A stretch of DNA of 64,000 bases from Glycocaulis sp. (GCA_022565665.1 JAIUMI010000001.1:372001-436000), one strand, 5' to 3'. Positions 8,424 through 18,485 are shown, counted from the first letter of the stretch. The notes: generated by a model not told the origin, from the letters alone. Numbers and translations are program-made.

Positions 8424-8496
8424 TCCGGGCTGCGATGTTCCGCGCACTGGCGCGGGCGGCCGTTCGGCCTTGTGGCGCTCCGCGCCGGGCTGTCAG
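8424..8496 (+). repeat. Dispersed repeat, copy 1 (partner at 58880-58965)
   Basis: This stretch reads CATCCGGGCTGCGATGTTCC, then cgcgcactggcgcgggc, then GTTCGGCCTTGTGGCGCT and CGCGCCGGG. The minus strand of 58880-58965 carries the same order of blocks (TGCGATGTTCCGCG, GCGGGCG, CGTTCG, CTTG, GGCGCT, CGCGCC) with a few changes. Both are in intergenic DNA and both contain short internal dyads, so this looks like a small non-coding interspersed element. Borders are approximate. Confidence 0.6.
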
Positions 8497-8504
8497 TGCA
8501 GTCC

Positions 8505-8670
8505 TCTTCGTTTTCCCGACGAAAGTCGGGACCCAGAAACTGACTGGCACCGGAGCGACTCTCCGGTCCAGGAATTCATTGGCGTTTTCGCCGGGATCCG
8601 GCCCCCGAGCCGGGACCCATCGGAGCGGTCGGCGGCTTTAAGCCTGGATCCCGGGTCAAGCCTGGGAACC
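8505..8670. repeat. Palindromic interspersed repeat cluster 1
   Basis: Intergenic DNA built from short GC-rich dyads. TTCCCGACGAAAGTCGGGA at 8513-8535 is a hairpin, and its exact 23-base reverse complement recurs at 13908-13930. CCGGCCCCCGAGCCGGGACCC and GGATCCCGGGTCAAGCC are variants of units seen at 13813-13992 and 15536-15626. Open frames across it (FPDESRDPE-type peptides) come from the repeats and are not genes. The rest of 8299-8772 shows nothing else recognisable. Confidence 0.8.
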
Positions 8671-8772
8671 CGGTTGGCAGGTGCTGAGGCAGAAGCCGGG
8701 AAACCAACAAGGCCTTAGCGAATCCAAATCCCCCTGCTTGACCCCGCCTGCGCTTCCGGTCACATCAGTCCC

Positions 8773-8946
8773 ATGAGCAAGAAAGCCGACAGGGGCTCGC
8801 GCCCGCCCAAGGGTTCAGACAGCCGCGAGGCACGCCTCGCCGAGGCGCTGCGCGCCAATCTCAGACGCCGCAAGGCCGCTGCGAAGCCGGCTGCGAAGAC
8901 AGAAGGTGGCGAAGCCTCTGGCGGCGAGGACACAGATCAGGGCTAG
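8773..8946 (+). CDS. Small basic protein of unknown function upstream of murA
   Basis: Encodes 57 residues: a Lys/Arg/Pro-rich N-terminus (MSKKADRGSRPPKGSDSR), a central helix EARLAEALRANLRRRKAAA, and an acidic Gly/Glu-rich tail. I recognise the EARLAEALRANLRRRKA core as common in small proteins encoded just upstream of murA in Caulobacterales-like genomes (from memory, unchecked). No catalytic motif is visible. Start ATG 8773; stop TAG 8944-8946, 84 bases before murA. It may share the murA promoter region or transcript. Function unknown; a nucleic-acid- or ribosome-binding role would fit the charge pattern but is speculation. Confidence 0.65.
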   Translation: MSKKADRGSRPPKGSDSREARLAEALRANLRRRKAAAKPAAKTEGGEASGGEDTDQG

Positions 8947-9030
8947 GATAGGCGCGTCCGCCTTCCTAACTGTCGCCTGCCCCTTTTCCGTTGCCATGCC
9001 TTGGCCATTTAGATTTCCGGATAATCCCTC

Positions 9031-10295
<1,265 letters not shown>

Positions 10296-10299
<4 letters not shown>

Positions 10300-10751
10300 G
10301 CGCGAAACGCCTGCGCCTGATCGGACAGGATGAGGGTGACCTGCCGCCGGTCTCGGCTGCTTTGCAGGACGCCATTGCGCGCATGGGCGATCTGAAATTC
10401 GACGCCAAGGCGCGCACCTTCACCGCCGTCTTCTCGCGTTATCGCTGGGAGGCAGGCGCAAACGGCAAGGGCGAACGTGTGCGCTCGGCCCTGCAGCTTG
10501 GTTCGGTGCTGTCGGTGAAGGCGCAGCGCTTGAAGCACGGCGCGCCGGACGCGTTCGTTTCCCTGCTCTCCCTTACCTTTGAACCGGATACCAGCACGCC
10601 GGAAACACCCAGTGGCGCGATCCTCCTCACCTTTGCCGGCGGCGGCGCGATGCGGCTGGAGGTGGAGTGCGTCGATCTGGTGCTGGCCGATATCTCCGAT
10701 CCGTGGAAGGCTTCTGCCCGTCCTGACCATCCCGAAGGGGAGACGGCGTGA
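10296..10751 (+). CDS. DUF2948 family protein
   Basis: A 151-residue protein typical of Alphaproteobacteria and nearly always found downstream of murA. Recognisable parts are [20 protein letters not shown] near the N-terminus, [14 protein letters not shown], and the C-terminal [17 protein letters not shown]. Its function is unknown, and no catalytic motif or membrane segment is seen. ATG 10296 overlaps the murA stop and its own TGA overlaps the next ATG, so expression is coupled to murA. The family name comes from the motifs plus the conserved neighbourhood. Confidence 0.88.
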
Positions 10752-11233
10752 GCGCAGACACCACTCAAGACCGCCTGATCTCAATCGTTCTCGATGCTGC
10801 CAGCATCGGCAAGGCGGACGAGAATGTGGAGCATGAGCGCCGCGTCGCCATCGCCGACCTTCTGGAATCCAACCGTTTCCGCCCCGAGGATGGGCCGGGC
10901 GGGCCCTATGCCCTGCGCCTCGCGATCGAGGAACAGCGTCTGGTCTTTGATGTCAGCCGCGAGGATGGCACGCCGGTGCGCATGTTCGTCTTCTCGCTGG
11001 GGCCGCTGCGGCGTATCCTGAAAGACTATTTCCTCATCTGCGAGAGCTATTACGAGGCGGTGCGCGATGCCTCGCTCGCACAGATCGAGGCCGTCGATAT
11101 GGGCCGCCGGGGCGTCCATAATGAAGGCTCCTCGCTTCTCAAAGAGCGGCTGGAAGGCAAGATAGAGGTCGATTTCGACACGGCCCGCCGCCTCTTCACC
11201 CTGATTGTCGCCCTGCACAGGAGGGGTGCGTGA
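10748..11233 (+). CDS. UPF0262 family protein
   Basis: Protein of 161 residues of the alphaproteobacterial UPF0262 family, function unknown. The pattern is an N-terminal ISIVLD region, HERRVAIADLLESNRF, a central GPYALRLAIEEQRLVFDVSR and the conserved RILKDYFLICESYYEA helix, followed by DMGRRGVHNEGSSLLKERL. Soluble, with no signal sequence. Its start overlaps the DUF2948 stop (ATGA-type) and its stop overlaps the next gene's GTG, so it belongs to the murA operon. Confidence 0.9.
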   Translation: MSADTTQDRLISIVLDAASIGKADENVEHERRVAIADLLESNRFRPEDGPGGPYALRLAIEEQRLVFDVSREDGTPVRMFVFSLGPLRRILKDYFLICESYYEAVRDASLAQIEAVDMGRRGVHNEGSSLLKERLEGKIEVDFDTARRLFTLIVALHRRGA

Positions 11234-11649
11234 GCGTGCCCCCGGTCGTGTTTGTCTGCGGACGCAATTCGGTGCGCTCGCCCATGGCAGAGGCACTGTG
11301 GCGCGCGCGCTTCGGTTCGGACGCGCTGGCCGTGTCGTGCGGTGTAGAGCCGGCAAGCTATCCTGACGGTTTCATGATCGCGGTGATGGCAGAGGACGGC
11401 GCCGACCTGTCCGGTTTCGAGCCGAGAGGACTCGATGCGGTGGAGGCGGTCTCCGGCGCGCTGGTGGTCTGCCTCGCCGCTGAGGCCCATGACGCGGCGC
11501 AAGGGCTGGCAAAGCGCTGCGCTGCGCGCCTTGAGGACTGGCACCTGCCCGACCCCGTGAAGGTGGAAGGCAGCCGGGAAGCGCGCCTTGAAGCCTACCG
11601 CGCCATACGCGATCAGCTGAAGGCGAAGATCGGGGCAATTACCCAATAG
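11230..11649 (+). CDS. Low-molecular-weight phosphatase family protein
   Basis: Protein of 139 residues with the low-Mr protein-tyrosine phosphatase/arsenate reductase P-loop C-x5-R near the N-terminus: Cys10 to Arg16 in FVCGRNSVRSPMAEAL. A DP general-acid pair is visible in WHLPDPVKVEG towards the C-terminus, which favours phosphatase chemistry. Start GTG 11230 overlaps the UPF0262 stop. In this conserved neighbourhood the gene is often annotated as arsenate reductase or protein-tyrosine phosphatase. The real substrate is unknown. Confidence 0.85.
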   Translation: MSVPPVVFVCGRNSVRSPMAEALWRARFGSDALAVSCGVEPASYPDGFMIAVMAEDGADLSGFEPRGLDAVEAVSGALVVCLAAEAHDAAQGLAKRCAARLEDWHLPDPVKVEGSREARLEAYRAIRDQLKAKIGAITQ

Positions 11650-11763
11650 CTGCGCAAGGCTCGACGGGGCGGGGTGTTAAGGACTATATAGCCGCCCTGT
11701 TGCGCGCACCGTTCCCTTTTTGATTCAGGGCAGTTGCGATGCCGGTAAGACAAGAGGAGCCGC

Positions 11764-11982
11764 ATGGCGAAAGAAGAACTGCTGGAGTTTCCCGGTGAGG
11801 TCACCGAACTCCTGCCCAATGCCACTTTCCGGGTGAAGCTGGAAAACGACCACGAGATCATTGCCCACACCGCCGGCAAGATGCGCAAGAACCGCATCCG
11901 CGTGCTGGCCGGTGACAAGGTGCTGGTCGAGATGACGCCATACGACCTGACCAAGGGCCGTATCACCTATCGCTTCAAGTAA
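11764..11982 (+). CDS. infA: Translation initiation factor IF-1
   Basis: A 72-residue OB-fold protein matching IF-1 along its whole length ([52 protein letters not shown]). It binds the ribosomal A site during initiation. Start ATG 11764 has AGAGGAG 6 bases ahead. The 114-base gap upstream probably carries its own promoter, so the gene need not depend on the murA transcript. maf follows after 16 bases. Confidence 0.99.
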   Translation: MAKEELLEFPGEVTELLPNATFRVKLENDHEIIAHTAGKMRKNRIRVLAGDKVLVEMTPYDLTKGRITYRFK

Positions 11983-11998
11983 GGCGGGCCGCGTCGCC

Positions 11999-12574
11999 AT
12001 GACCGCCCGCCCGCGCCTTGTTCTGGCGAGTGCCTCGCCGCGCAGGCGCGATCTGCTTACCGGAATCGGCTTCACACCGGACCTGGTTGCCCCCACCGAT
12101 ATTGACGAGACCGAGCACGCAGGCGAACTGCCGCGCGATCTCGCCGTGCGCCTAACCCTGGAAAAGCTCTCCGCTGCCGGTCACGCGGGCGATTTCGTGC
12201 TGGCCAGCGATACGGTGGTCGGCGTTGGCCGGCGCATATTGCCCAAGACGGAAACTGAAGCAAAAGCCCGCACCTGCCTCGCGCTTCTCTCGGGCCGCAA
12301 TCACCGCGTCTTTACCGGTGTTGCCGTGCGGGCTCCGGATGGCCGGGTGGCGCACAAGCTCTCCACCACGCGCGTCGCGGTAAAGCGCCTCAGCGCAGAA
12401 GAGATCGACGCCTACGTCGCAAGCGGCGAGTGGCAGGGCAAGGCCGGTGGCTATGCCATTCAGGGCCGGTTTGGCGCGCACATCATCCAGATCATCGGCA
12501 GCCATACCGGCGTGATGGGCCTGCCGGTCTATGAGACGCGCCAGCTGCTCGTGGGGCTCGGATACAAGCCATGA
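11999..12574 (+). CDS. maf: Maf family nucleoside triphosphate pyrophosphatase
   Basis: Hydrolyses non-canonical or damaged NTPs (dTTP/UTP-type in the YhdE branch) to monophosphates; cytoplasmic. At 191 residues it is normal length. The N-terminal substrate loop LASASPRRRDLL, the catalytic stretch VLASDTVV and the KAGGYAIQGRFGAHI motif are all present. The stop overlaps the ATG of the RNase E/G gene (ATGA), the usual alphaproteobacterial order infA-maf-rng-yacG. Confidence 0.96.
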   Translation: MTARPRLVLASASPRRRDLLTGIGFTPDLVAPTDIDETEHAGELPRDLAVRLTLEKLSAAGHAGDFVLASDTVVGVGRRILPKTETEAKARTCLALLSGRNHRVFTGVAVRAPDGRVAHKLSTTRVAVKRLSAEEIDAYVASGEWQGKAGGYAIQGRFGAHIIQIIGSHTGVMGLPVYETRQLLVGLGYKP

Positions 12575-13629
12575 GAGTGATCGTCGCTGACCATGTGGGC
12601 GAGACGCGTGCAGGCCTGTTTGAGGGCGACCGGGCGGTCGAGCTGCATATCGAACGCTGGAGCGAGCGGGGCAAGCGCGCGCTGCGCGGCGAGGTCTATC
12701 GCGCCCGCGTCCGCCGGATCGACGCCCAGCTGAACGGCGCGTTCTGTGATATCGGGCGCGGGGCGGACGGCTTTCTCTCCTTTGGCGGGCAGGGCCGCCC
12801 GGCAGGCTTTCATGAAGGCGCGAGCATTGGCGTGCAGATCGCGCGTGAGGCCTTTCAGGAGAAGGGGCCGACGCTCGCCCTTTACGAGGTGGAGGCGGGC
12901 GATGCACCCGAAGCGCTGATCACGGCCCCGCCCCTGGCAGAGCGCCTGTCGGGCCTGTTCGATACGCCCATCATCCCCGCTCACAAGGCCGGGATCGATC
13001 TTGATGGCGAGTTCGAGGCGGCTCTTGAAGCGGAAGTGCCGCTGCAAGGCGGTGGCCGCATCATCATTGAGCCGGTGACCGCCCTGACCGCCATTGATGT
13101 CGATGCAGCCGGACGCACGGGCGGCAAGGGCAGCCCCGCCTTTGACCTCAACCGGGCTGCAGCGCGCGAGGCTGCCCGCCAGATACGCCTGCGCGGGATT
13201 GGCGGCGTCGTGGCTATCGACTTCATTCCGATGAAGAAAAAGGGTGATCAGGTCGCGCTGGACGCGACGCTGAAATCGGCCTTCCGCAATGATCCGGCCA
13301 AGGTCGATATCGCGCCGGCCTCGCGCTTTGCCATCACCGAGATCGCGCGCCAGCGTCTGGGCTGCGCCCTGCACGAACAGATGTGGGAGCGCTTTGGCGT
13401 GGAGAGCCTTGAGACGCGCGCCCTTGCCGCCCTACGCGGGCTGGAAGCAGAAGGCAGGGCGAACCGCGCCGCGCGCCTCGTGCTTGAGGCGGGCAGCGAC
13501 ATCCATACATGGCTGTCATCAGACACTATCGGATGGACCAAGGCCATGACGGACAGGCTCGGTGCCCGCTTTGAGCTGAAGCTTTCTGATCGCCTGTCGC
13601 CGCGCGCCTTCTCGGTGGGGAGGGCGTGA
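12571..13629 (+). CDS. Ribonuclease E/G family protein (short form)
   Basis: RNase G-like endoribonuclease of 352 residues, acting on structured RNAs. An N-terminal S1-type region (RGEVYRARVRRIDAQLNGAFCDIG, GADGFLSF) is followed by the RNase E/G catalytic core with LTAIDVDAAG, where the acidic residues bind Mg2+, and GIGGVVAIDFIPM. It is shorter than full RNase G (about 490) and lacks the Cys-based zinc-link region, as is usual for the copy next to maf in Alphaproteobacteria. The 5'-end sensing part looks reduced. Start and stop overlap maf and yacG respectively. Confidence 0.88.
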   Translation: MRVIVADHVGETRAGLFEGDRAVELHIERWSERGKRALRGEVYRARVRRIDAQLNGAFCDIGRGADGFLSFGGQGRPAGFHEGASIGVQIAREAFQEKGPTLALYEVEAGDAPEALITAPPLAERLSGLFDTPIIPAHKAGIDLDGEFEAALEAEVPLQGGGRIIIEPVTALTAIDVDAAGRTGGKGSPAFDLNRAAAREAARQIRLRGIGGVVAIDFIPMKKKGDQVALDATLKSAFRNDPAKVDIAPASRFAITEIARQRLGCALHEQMWERFGVESLETRALAALRGLEAEGRANRAARLVLEAGSDIHTWLSSDTIGWTKAMTDRLGARFELKLSDRLSPRAFSVGRA

Positions 13630-13802
13630 TGGGCCATAAAGGCAAATGCCCGATCTGCGGCAAGCCGGTGGTGCATGAGTTCCGCCCCTTCTGCTCGAAG
13701 CGGTGCGCGGACCTCGATCTGCAGAAATGGCTCTCCAATTCCTATGCTGTCCCCGGCGAGCCGGTGGACCCTGAAACCCTGCCGAAGGATGAGGCGGAGT
13801 AG
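13629..13802 (+). CDS. yacG: DNA gyrase inhibitor/zinc-binding protein YacG
   Basis: A 57-residue zinc-ribbon protein. The four zinc-binding Cys are in KCPICGKP and FCSKRCADLDL (C-x2-C and C-x3-C). The E. coli homologue binds GyrB and inhibits gyrase. Its ATG shares an A with the TGA of the preceding RNase gene (TGATG), so translation is coupled. It is the last gene of the infA-maf-rng-yacG run, and a palindromic repeat that may end transcription follows at once. Confidence 0.93.
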   Translation: MGHKGKCPICGKPVVHEFRPFCSKRCADLDLQKWLSNSYAVPGEPVDPETLPKDEAE

Positions 13803-13812
13803 GTTGATCAGT

Positions 13813-13992
13813 TCCGGGGTCCCGGCCCCCGAGCCGGGATCCATGGTTTCATCGTCTGTCCGCAAATAGCGCGTTTCACCGGCGTAAGCCGGTGCCCAGC
13901 CTTCTTCTGGGTCCCGACTTTCGTCGGGAAAACAAAGAGGGAGTTTCATGCAATCGAAATTGGTCCCGGCTCGGGGGCCGGGACCCCGGTTA
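13813..13992. repeat. Palindromic interspersed repeat cluster 2
   Basis: Fills most of the 283-base gap between yacG and lpd. Units are a GGGTCCCGGCCCCCGAGCCGG dyad (about 13820), CACCGGCGTAAGCCGGTG (about 13877), TGGGTCCCGACTTTCGTCGGG (13908, an exact inverted copy of 8513-8535), and GGTCCCGGCTCGGGGGCCGGGACC (about 13962). The head-to-tail dyads could form several hairpins, which may terminate or insulate transcription. Not a CRISPR, because spacing and units are irregular. Confidence 0.85.
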
Positions 13993-14085
13993 TGATTTGC
14001 CATCACCCCAACACACCCGCACCCTTCCCGCATTGGAGCGAGCGCGCTAAACAGCGCCGCAACGAGACAGATGGAGGACAACGCC

Positions 14086-15507
14086 ATGGCCGGTATTCGC
14101 AAGTGTCAGGTGCTGGTGGTGGGCGGCGGTCCGGGTGGCTATCCGGCGGCCATCCGTGCAGGCCAGCTCGGCCTTGATACCGTGATCGTCGACAAGCACG
14201 GGCTTGGCGGCACCTGCCTCAATCGCGGCTGCATCCCCTCCAAGGCCTTCATCCATGCGGCGTCGAAGTATGAGGAGATGCTCTCCCATACCGGCAAGGG
14301 CGCGCTCGGCATCACGCTGAAAGACACGCCGGTGCTGGAAATGGCGGGCGTCACCGCCTGGAAGGACACAATCGTCTCCAAGCTCACCAAGGGCGTCGGC
14401 CAGCTTCTCAAAGCCGCCAAGGTGGAGGCCGTTTCCGGCTGGGCGACATTCTCCGATGCGAAGACCTGTGAGGTCGCGCTGGAGGATGGCGGCACGCTCA
14501 CCATCCAGGCCGAAAACGTGATCCTCGCCACCGGCTCGAAGGAAACCGAGCTGCCCTTCCTGCCCTTTGGCGGTCCGGTCATCGGCTCCACCGAGGCGCT
14601 GGAACTTACCGAGCTGCCCGAAAAGCTGGTGGTGGTCGGTGCGGGCTATATCGGTCTGGAGCTTGGCATCGCCTTTGCCAAGATGGGCTCCAGGGTGACG
14701 TTCGTCGAAGCCGCTGACGCCATCCTGCCGCTCTATGACGCGGAAATGACGCGGCCCATCACGCAATGGCTGAAACGCCACAAGGTGGATGTGCATCTCA
14801 AATCCAAGGCGAAGGGCTTTGAGGAGAAGAACGGCAAGGCCGTGCTCCAGTTTGAAGATGCCGACGGCAAGGCGCAGAGCCTTGAGGCCGACAAGATTCT
14901 CGTGGCGGTCGGGCGCAAGCCCGTCACCGAAGGCTGGGGCCTTGAGAATATGGGCCTCGACATGGACGGGCCCTTCCTGAAGATTGACGATCAGTGCCGT
15001 ACGCCCATGCGCGGCGTCTATGCCATTGGCGATCTGGTTGGCGAGCCGCTGCTGGCGCACAAGGCGACCGCTCAGGGCGAGCTGGTCGCAGAAGTGATTG
15101 CGGGCCATCGCCGCCGCTTTGATCCCAATGCAATCGCCGCCGTGTGCTTTACCGAGCCGGAGATTGTCGGCGTCGGCCTGACGCCGGACGAGGCCAAGAA
15201 GAAGGGCGAGAGCGTCATCACCGGCAAATTCCCGCTAGCCGCTTCTGGCCGGGCGCTGTCGATGGAAGGCGGGGCCGATGGCGGCTTCGTGCGCATCACC
15301 GCGCGCGAAAGCGATCACGTGATCTTAGGCATCCATGCCGTCGGCAAGCATGTCAGCGAGCTCTCAGGCGAGTTTGCGCTGGCCATCGAGATGGGCGCAC
15401 GCCTTGAGGACATTGCCGGGACGATCCACGTGCACCCGACCCTGACCGAAGGCTTTGCCGAAAGCGCGCTCGCGGCGCTGGGCCACCCGATCCATATTCC
15501 GGCTTGA
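14086..15507 (+). CDS. lpd: Dihydrolipoyl dehydrogenase (E3)
   Basis: Flavoprotein that reoxidises dihydrolipoyl groups of the 2-oxoacid dehydrogenase and glycine-cleavage complexes using NAD+. It has 473 residues from ATG 14086, chosen because GGAGG lies 8 bases ahead; the frame is open from 14071. FAD-binding VVGGGPGGYPAA is followed by the redox disulfide Cys44/Cys49 (GGTCLNRGCIPSK), the NAD-binding VVGAGYIGLELG, and the C-terminal His-Glu pair region HVHPTLTEGFAE. No E1/E2 gene is nearby, so this is a stand-alone E3 that presumably serves several complexes. It is flanked on both sides by palindromic repeats. Confidence 0.96.
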   Translation: MAGIRKCQVLVVGGGPGGYPAAIRAGQLGLDTVIVDKHGLGGTCLNRGCIPSKAFIHAASKYEEMLSHTGKGALGITLKDTPVLEMAGVTAWKDTIVSKLTKGVGQLLKAAKVEAVSGWATFSDAKTCEVALEDGGTLTIQAENVILATGSKETELPFLPFGGPVIGSTEALELTELPEKLVVVGAGYIGLELGIAFAKMGSRVTFVEAADAILPLYDAEMTRPITQWLKRHKVDVHLKSKAKGFEEKNGKAVLQFEDADGKAQSLEADKILVAVGRKPVTEGWGLENMGLDMDGPFLKIDDQCRTPMRGVYAIGDLVGEPLLAHKATAQGELVAEVIAGHRRRFDPNAIAAVCFTEPEIVGVGLTPDEAKKKGESVITGKFPLAASGRALSMEGGADGGFVRITARESDHVILGIHAVGKHVSELSGEFALAIEMGARLEDIAGTIHVHPTLTEGFAESALAALGHPIHIPA

Positions 15508-15535
15508 GCCGTGTTCCAGCATGCATCAGAACACT

Positions 15536-15626
15536 CTCCGGGGTCCCGGGCTTGACCCGGGATCCATGTTTTCCGCCTGAGAGATTTGAGATGGGTCCCG
15601 GCTCGGGGACCGGGACCCCGGTAGTT
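15536..15626. repeat. Palindromic interspersed repeat cluster 3
   Basis: Between lpd and the convergent TonB receptor gene. Two dyads are seen: GGTCCCGGGCTTGACCCGGGATCC (about 15540) and GGTCCCGGCTCGGGGACCGGGACCC (about 15598). Both are variants of units in clusters 1 and 2. Their place between two converging genes would allow them to act as a two-way terminator. Confidence 0.8.
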
Positions 15627-15729
15627 GGGACCTAAAGGGGGTAAACTGCTTTGCGGCCTGCAATCCCTCGCAAGCTCTAACCTTTCGAGCATGGCTGGCT
15701 CGGACAAGCCGGGGCCATGACACCCTCCC

Positions 15730-18411
15730 CTAAAACCTTGCACCCACCCGCACATAGGCGATGCGGCCGCGCGGATCATGCATCTTGGTGTCATAACCCA
15801 GCGCGGTCGGCACGAAGGGCGGGTCCTCATTGGTGAGGTTGAGCGCACCGGCGGTCAGGCTGAGCTCACGTCCAGCCAGATCGAGGGTGTAGCGCCCCTG
15901 CAGGTCGAGCACGGTCCAGCTTTCCACATCGCTGCCCGCGCCCTCATCATTTCGGTAGCCGGCGATATGGCGGACGCCGGCACGGGCGCCAAATCCGCCA
16001 AGGCTCCAGTCGATAAAGGCGCTGGCGCGCCAGTCCGGTACCGAACGGGCGAAATTGGTGAAGTTGCGGCTTCCCAGCGCGTCGATCTCGCGGTTCAGCA
16101 CCGGATCGACGATTGCGAATTCACCAATCCAGCTGACATCGGCGCCGAGCGACACTGCGCCGCCCGCCAGATCACAGCTGTCGGAGCGAAGCGCGAGATC
16201 AATGCCGGAAGCATCGACACGCGGCGCGTTCACGAAGGCGGCGCGCACCAGCACGACATCACCGGTGGAGGACAGCTCGATACGCGGATCGTTGAACTGG
16301 CCGTTGTCCGCGAGATCAGCGGCGATGATCGCGTTCGCGCTCTCGCGCACGATCAGATCTTCATAGCGCACCTTCCAGGCATCCAGCGTGGCGCTGATGC
16401 CGGTAAAGCGGGCCGAGAGACCGCCTGAGAAGGTCTGCGCGCGTTCAGGATCAAGATCGGGATTGCCGATCGTGCGCACGGGGCGGAACAGGATCTGAGT
16501 GCCGATGGCGAGCGATTGCAGCGTGGTCGTGGCCGAGACCTCCTGATGCAGTGACGGCGCCCGGTAGGAGCGCGACCAGGAGGCGCGCAAGGTTAGCGCC
16601 TCGCTGACGTCAAACGCCGCCGCTACGCGCGGATCGGTAGAGGAAAAATCGCCCTGACGCTCATGGCGCGCGGCGAGTTGCACCCGGAAAGCTTGCGTCA
16701 CCGGCAATATGGCATCGGCAAAGACGGCAGACGCACTTCTGGCACCGGCAAAGTCCGGCCCGCCGACGATGAAGAGGAAATTGTCCGCGTTGAAATCATC
16801 GCCGTGTTCAACGCGCAGGGATTCCCGGCGCGTATGCAGGCCAAATGCCGCCGAGACCGGCCCGCCCGCCAGCTCAAAGAGGCTGTCGGTCGCGGCGGTC
16901 AGTTCCAGCGTGGCGAGATCGCTGCGCGAATGGCGGATATTCTCGCCGATGATGTAGTCGATCACTTCGGGACTGTTGAAGCGCGGATCGCTGGAATCGG
17001 TGACCAGCCCGCCGGACCCGAACGGGTTGAAGAAGAAGCATCCCTGAGACTGGTCGCCTGCTGCCACGCCCTGCCCCGGCGCACGCACCGGGCAGCCCGC
17101 TCCGCCAAAGCCGAGGATCGCGGCATCGAAATTATCGGCCAGCGTATCGGTGATCGTGGCTCGCAGGGCATTGCGCGAATAGGCGGCGTGAACGGCCAAG
17201 CTCCAGTCACGGCCAAAGCCTTGCGTGTCGTGTTCTGCGTTGGCCTCGATGCGGTAGGTGCGGTGGTTGAACTCGCGCCGGGCCGCGCCTGCGCGCTCGC
17301 CCAAGGGTCGGCCCAGCCACACCACATCGCGCCCGAACGGGTTGGCCGGATGGCTGGCCGCTATGGTGGGAAAGCGCAGGTTTGCGAGCGACGGCGAATT
17401 GCCCCGCTCCACATTCTGCTCCACGCCCGCCACGCGCAGGGCAAGGCGCGTATCGCCGAAATCACCGGTCAGCGCGGCAAAGCCGGACAGCCGGTCCTCA
17501 TCGGTCGCGACGGAGAAGAACTGGCCAAAATCGAGCCCGCAAAAGCCCGCCTGCCCGAAGGGTGTCTGGGCGCCCAGCGCCATCGGGCGTCCGCCCGCGG
17601 CCACGCAATCGGGATCAAGAATGGCCTGCGGTCCGCCAGAGGGCGTCGTCACCTCGAACCCGCCAGCGCCATCTGGAATATAGAAAGCCCCCGGCTGACC
17701 GAAGGCGGAAAGGCCGGTTCCGGGCACGAAATCCGTCTCGAAGCCTTCAAGGCCATCGCGGTCAAACCATTCCACCGCGCCGGTGAGATACCAGTTGCCG
17801 AAAGCCGTGCCGCCAATCGCCCCAAGGCTATAGCCCGCGCCGGAGCCGGAATATTCGGTCGGTCCGCGCCATTCGGCGAAGGTCTCCACTCCCTCCACCT
17901 GGTCGCGCGTGATCACGTTGATGACGCCCGCCACCGCGTCCGCGCCGTAGACGGGCGAAGCCCCGTCGCGCAGCACCTCCACGCGCTCCACCGCCAGCGA
18001 AGGCAGGAGGGCGTTGAAATCGACAAAGCTGGAGCCGTCATCCGCCGCCACGCTCGCCACGGTCTGGCGCTGGCCGTTGACGAGCACCAGGCTCGCGCCT
18101 AGCCCCAGCCCGCGCAAGTTTACGCTGGACGTGCCCGAGGTGTCGTTCTGCGTGCCCGGATCCTCGTTGAACTCCGAACCTGTCACGAAGCTCTGGAAGG
18201 CTAGCGCCTCACCGATACTGGCAAAGCCGGCCGCACGCACCTCTTCGCGGGCAAGCGTGCTGACCGGCCGGTCGGCCTCCAGCGCGCCCGGCGCGCGTCC
18301 GCCCAGCACGGTGATCACCTCGTCAGGCGTGGATTGAGGCTGGGCAAGGGCGAGGCTGGCAGGTGCGCACAGAAGGGTCGTTGCCAGAAGATGGCGGGCG
18401 AGCTTTTGCAT
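15730..18411 (-). CDS. TonB-dependent outer-membrane receptor
   Basis: Energy-coupled outer-membrane importer of 893 residues from ATG 18411, preceded by a GGGGAC site. The signal peptide is residues 1-23 (ending LALA), followed by a TonB-box-like DEVITVLG, the plug domain (about 45-165: GFASIGEALAFQ, SSVNLRGLGLGASLVLVNGQ, VERVEVLRDGASPVYGADAVAGVINVIT split over two strands), a beta-barrel, and the terminal aromatic (VRVGARF). The ligand is unknown: no ferric-siderophore, B12 or sugar genes adjoin it. A 15-bp dyad lies 75 bases upstream of the start. The frame is open to 18483, but the signal peptide fixes the start. Confidence 0.95.
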   Translation of the reverse strand: MQKLARHLLATTLLCAPASLALAQPQSTPDEVITVLGGRAPGALEADRPVSTLAREEVRAAGFASIGEALAFQSFVTGSEFNEDPGTQNDTSGTSSVNLRGLGLGASLVLVNGQRQTVASVAADDGSSFVDFNALLPSLAVERVEVLRDGASPVYGADAVAGVINVITRDQVEGVETFAEWRGPTEYSGSGAGYSLGAIGGTAFGNWYLTGAVEWFDRDGLEGFETDFVPGTGLSAFGQPGAFYIPDGAGGFEVTTPSGGPQAILDPDCVAAGGRPMALGAQTPFGQAGFCGLDFGQFFSVATDEDRLSGFAALTGDFGDTRLALRVAGVEQNVERGNSPSLANLRFPTIAASHPANPFGRDVVWLGRPLGERAGAARREFNHRTYRIEANAEHDTQGFGRDWSLAVHAAYSRNALRATITDTLADNFDAAILGFGGAGCPVRAPGQGVAAGDQSQGCFFFNPFGSGGLVTDSSDPRFNSPEVIDYIIGENIRHSRSDLATLELTAATDSLFELAGGPVSAAFGLHTRRESLRVEHGDDFNADNFLFIVGGPDFAGARSASAVFADAILPVTQAFRVQLAARHERQGDFSSTDPRVAAAFDVSEALTLRASWSRSYRAPSLHQEVSATTTLQSLAIGTQILFRPVRTIGNPDLDPERAQTFSGGLSARFTGISATLDAWKVRYEDLIVRESANAIIAADLADNGQFNDPRIELSSTGDVVLVRAAFVNAPRVDASGIDLALRSDSCDLAGGAVSLGADVSWIGEFAIVDPVLNREIDALGSRNFTNFARSVPDWRASAFIDWSLGGFGARAGVRHIAGYRNDEGAGSDVESWTVLDLQGRYTLDLAGRELSLTAGALNLTNEDPPFVPTALGYDTKMHDPRGRIAYVRVGARF

Positions 18412-18485
18412 GGATTGTCCCCAGAGCAGTCGGGTGGCCGGGAAAGGTGGAGGCCGGGTAGCAGGGCCCGTGATGCGGGGCAAGT

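Noticed and set aside
8242-8718. 158-codon frame across tRNA-Thr and the repeats
   Set aside because: It crosses a tRNA gene and palindromic repeats; FPDESRDP-type peptides come from the repeat units.
13813-13992. Possible CRISPR array
   Set aside because: Units are palindromic but irregular in size and spacing, with no constant-length spacers and no cas genes in the window.
13248-14102. 284-codon minus-strand frame over the RNase end and repeat cluster 2
   Set aside because: It overlaps the RNase and yacG genes antisense and otherwise consists of repeat translations.
16663-18102. 479-codon plus-strand frame opposite the TonB receptor gene
   Set aside because: Antisense shadow; the receptor has a signal peptide, plug and barrel on the other strand.
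15730-18411. B12 or other riboswitch upstream of the TonB receptors
   Set aside because: The gaps upstream of both receptor genes (18412-18607 and 48220-48384) show no B12-box-like or other known riboswitch core.
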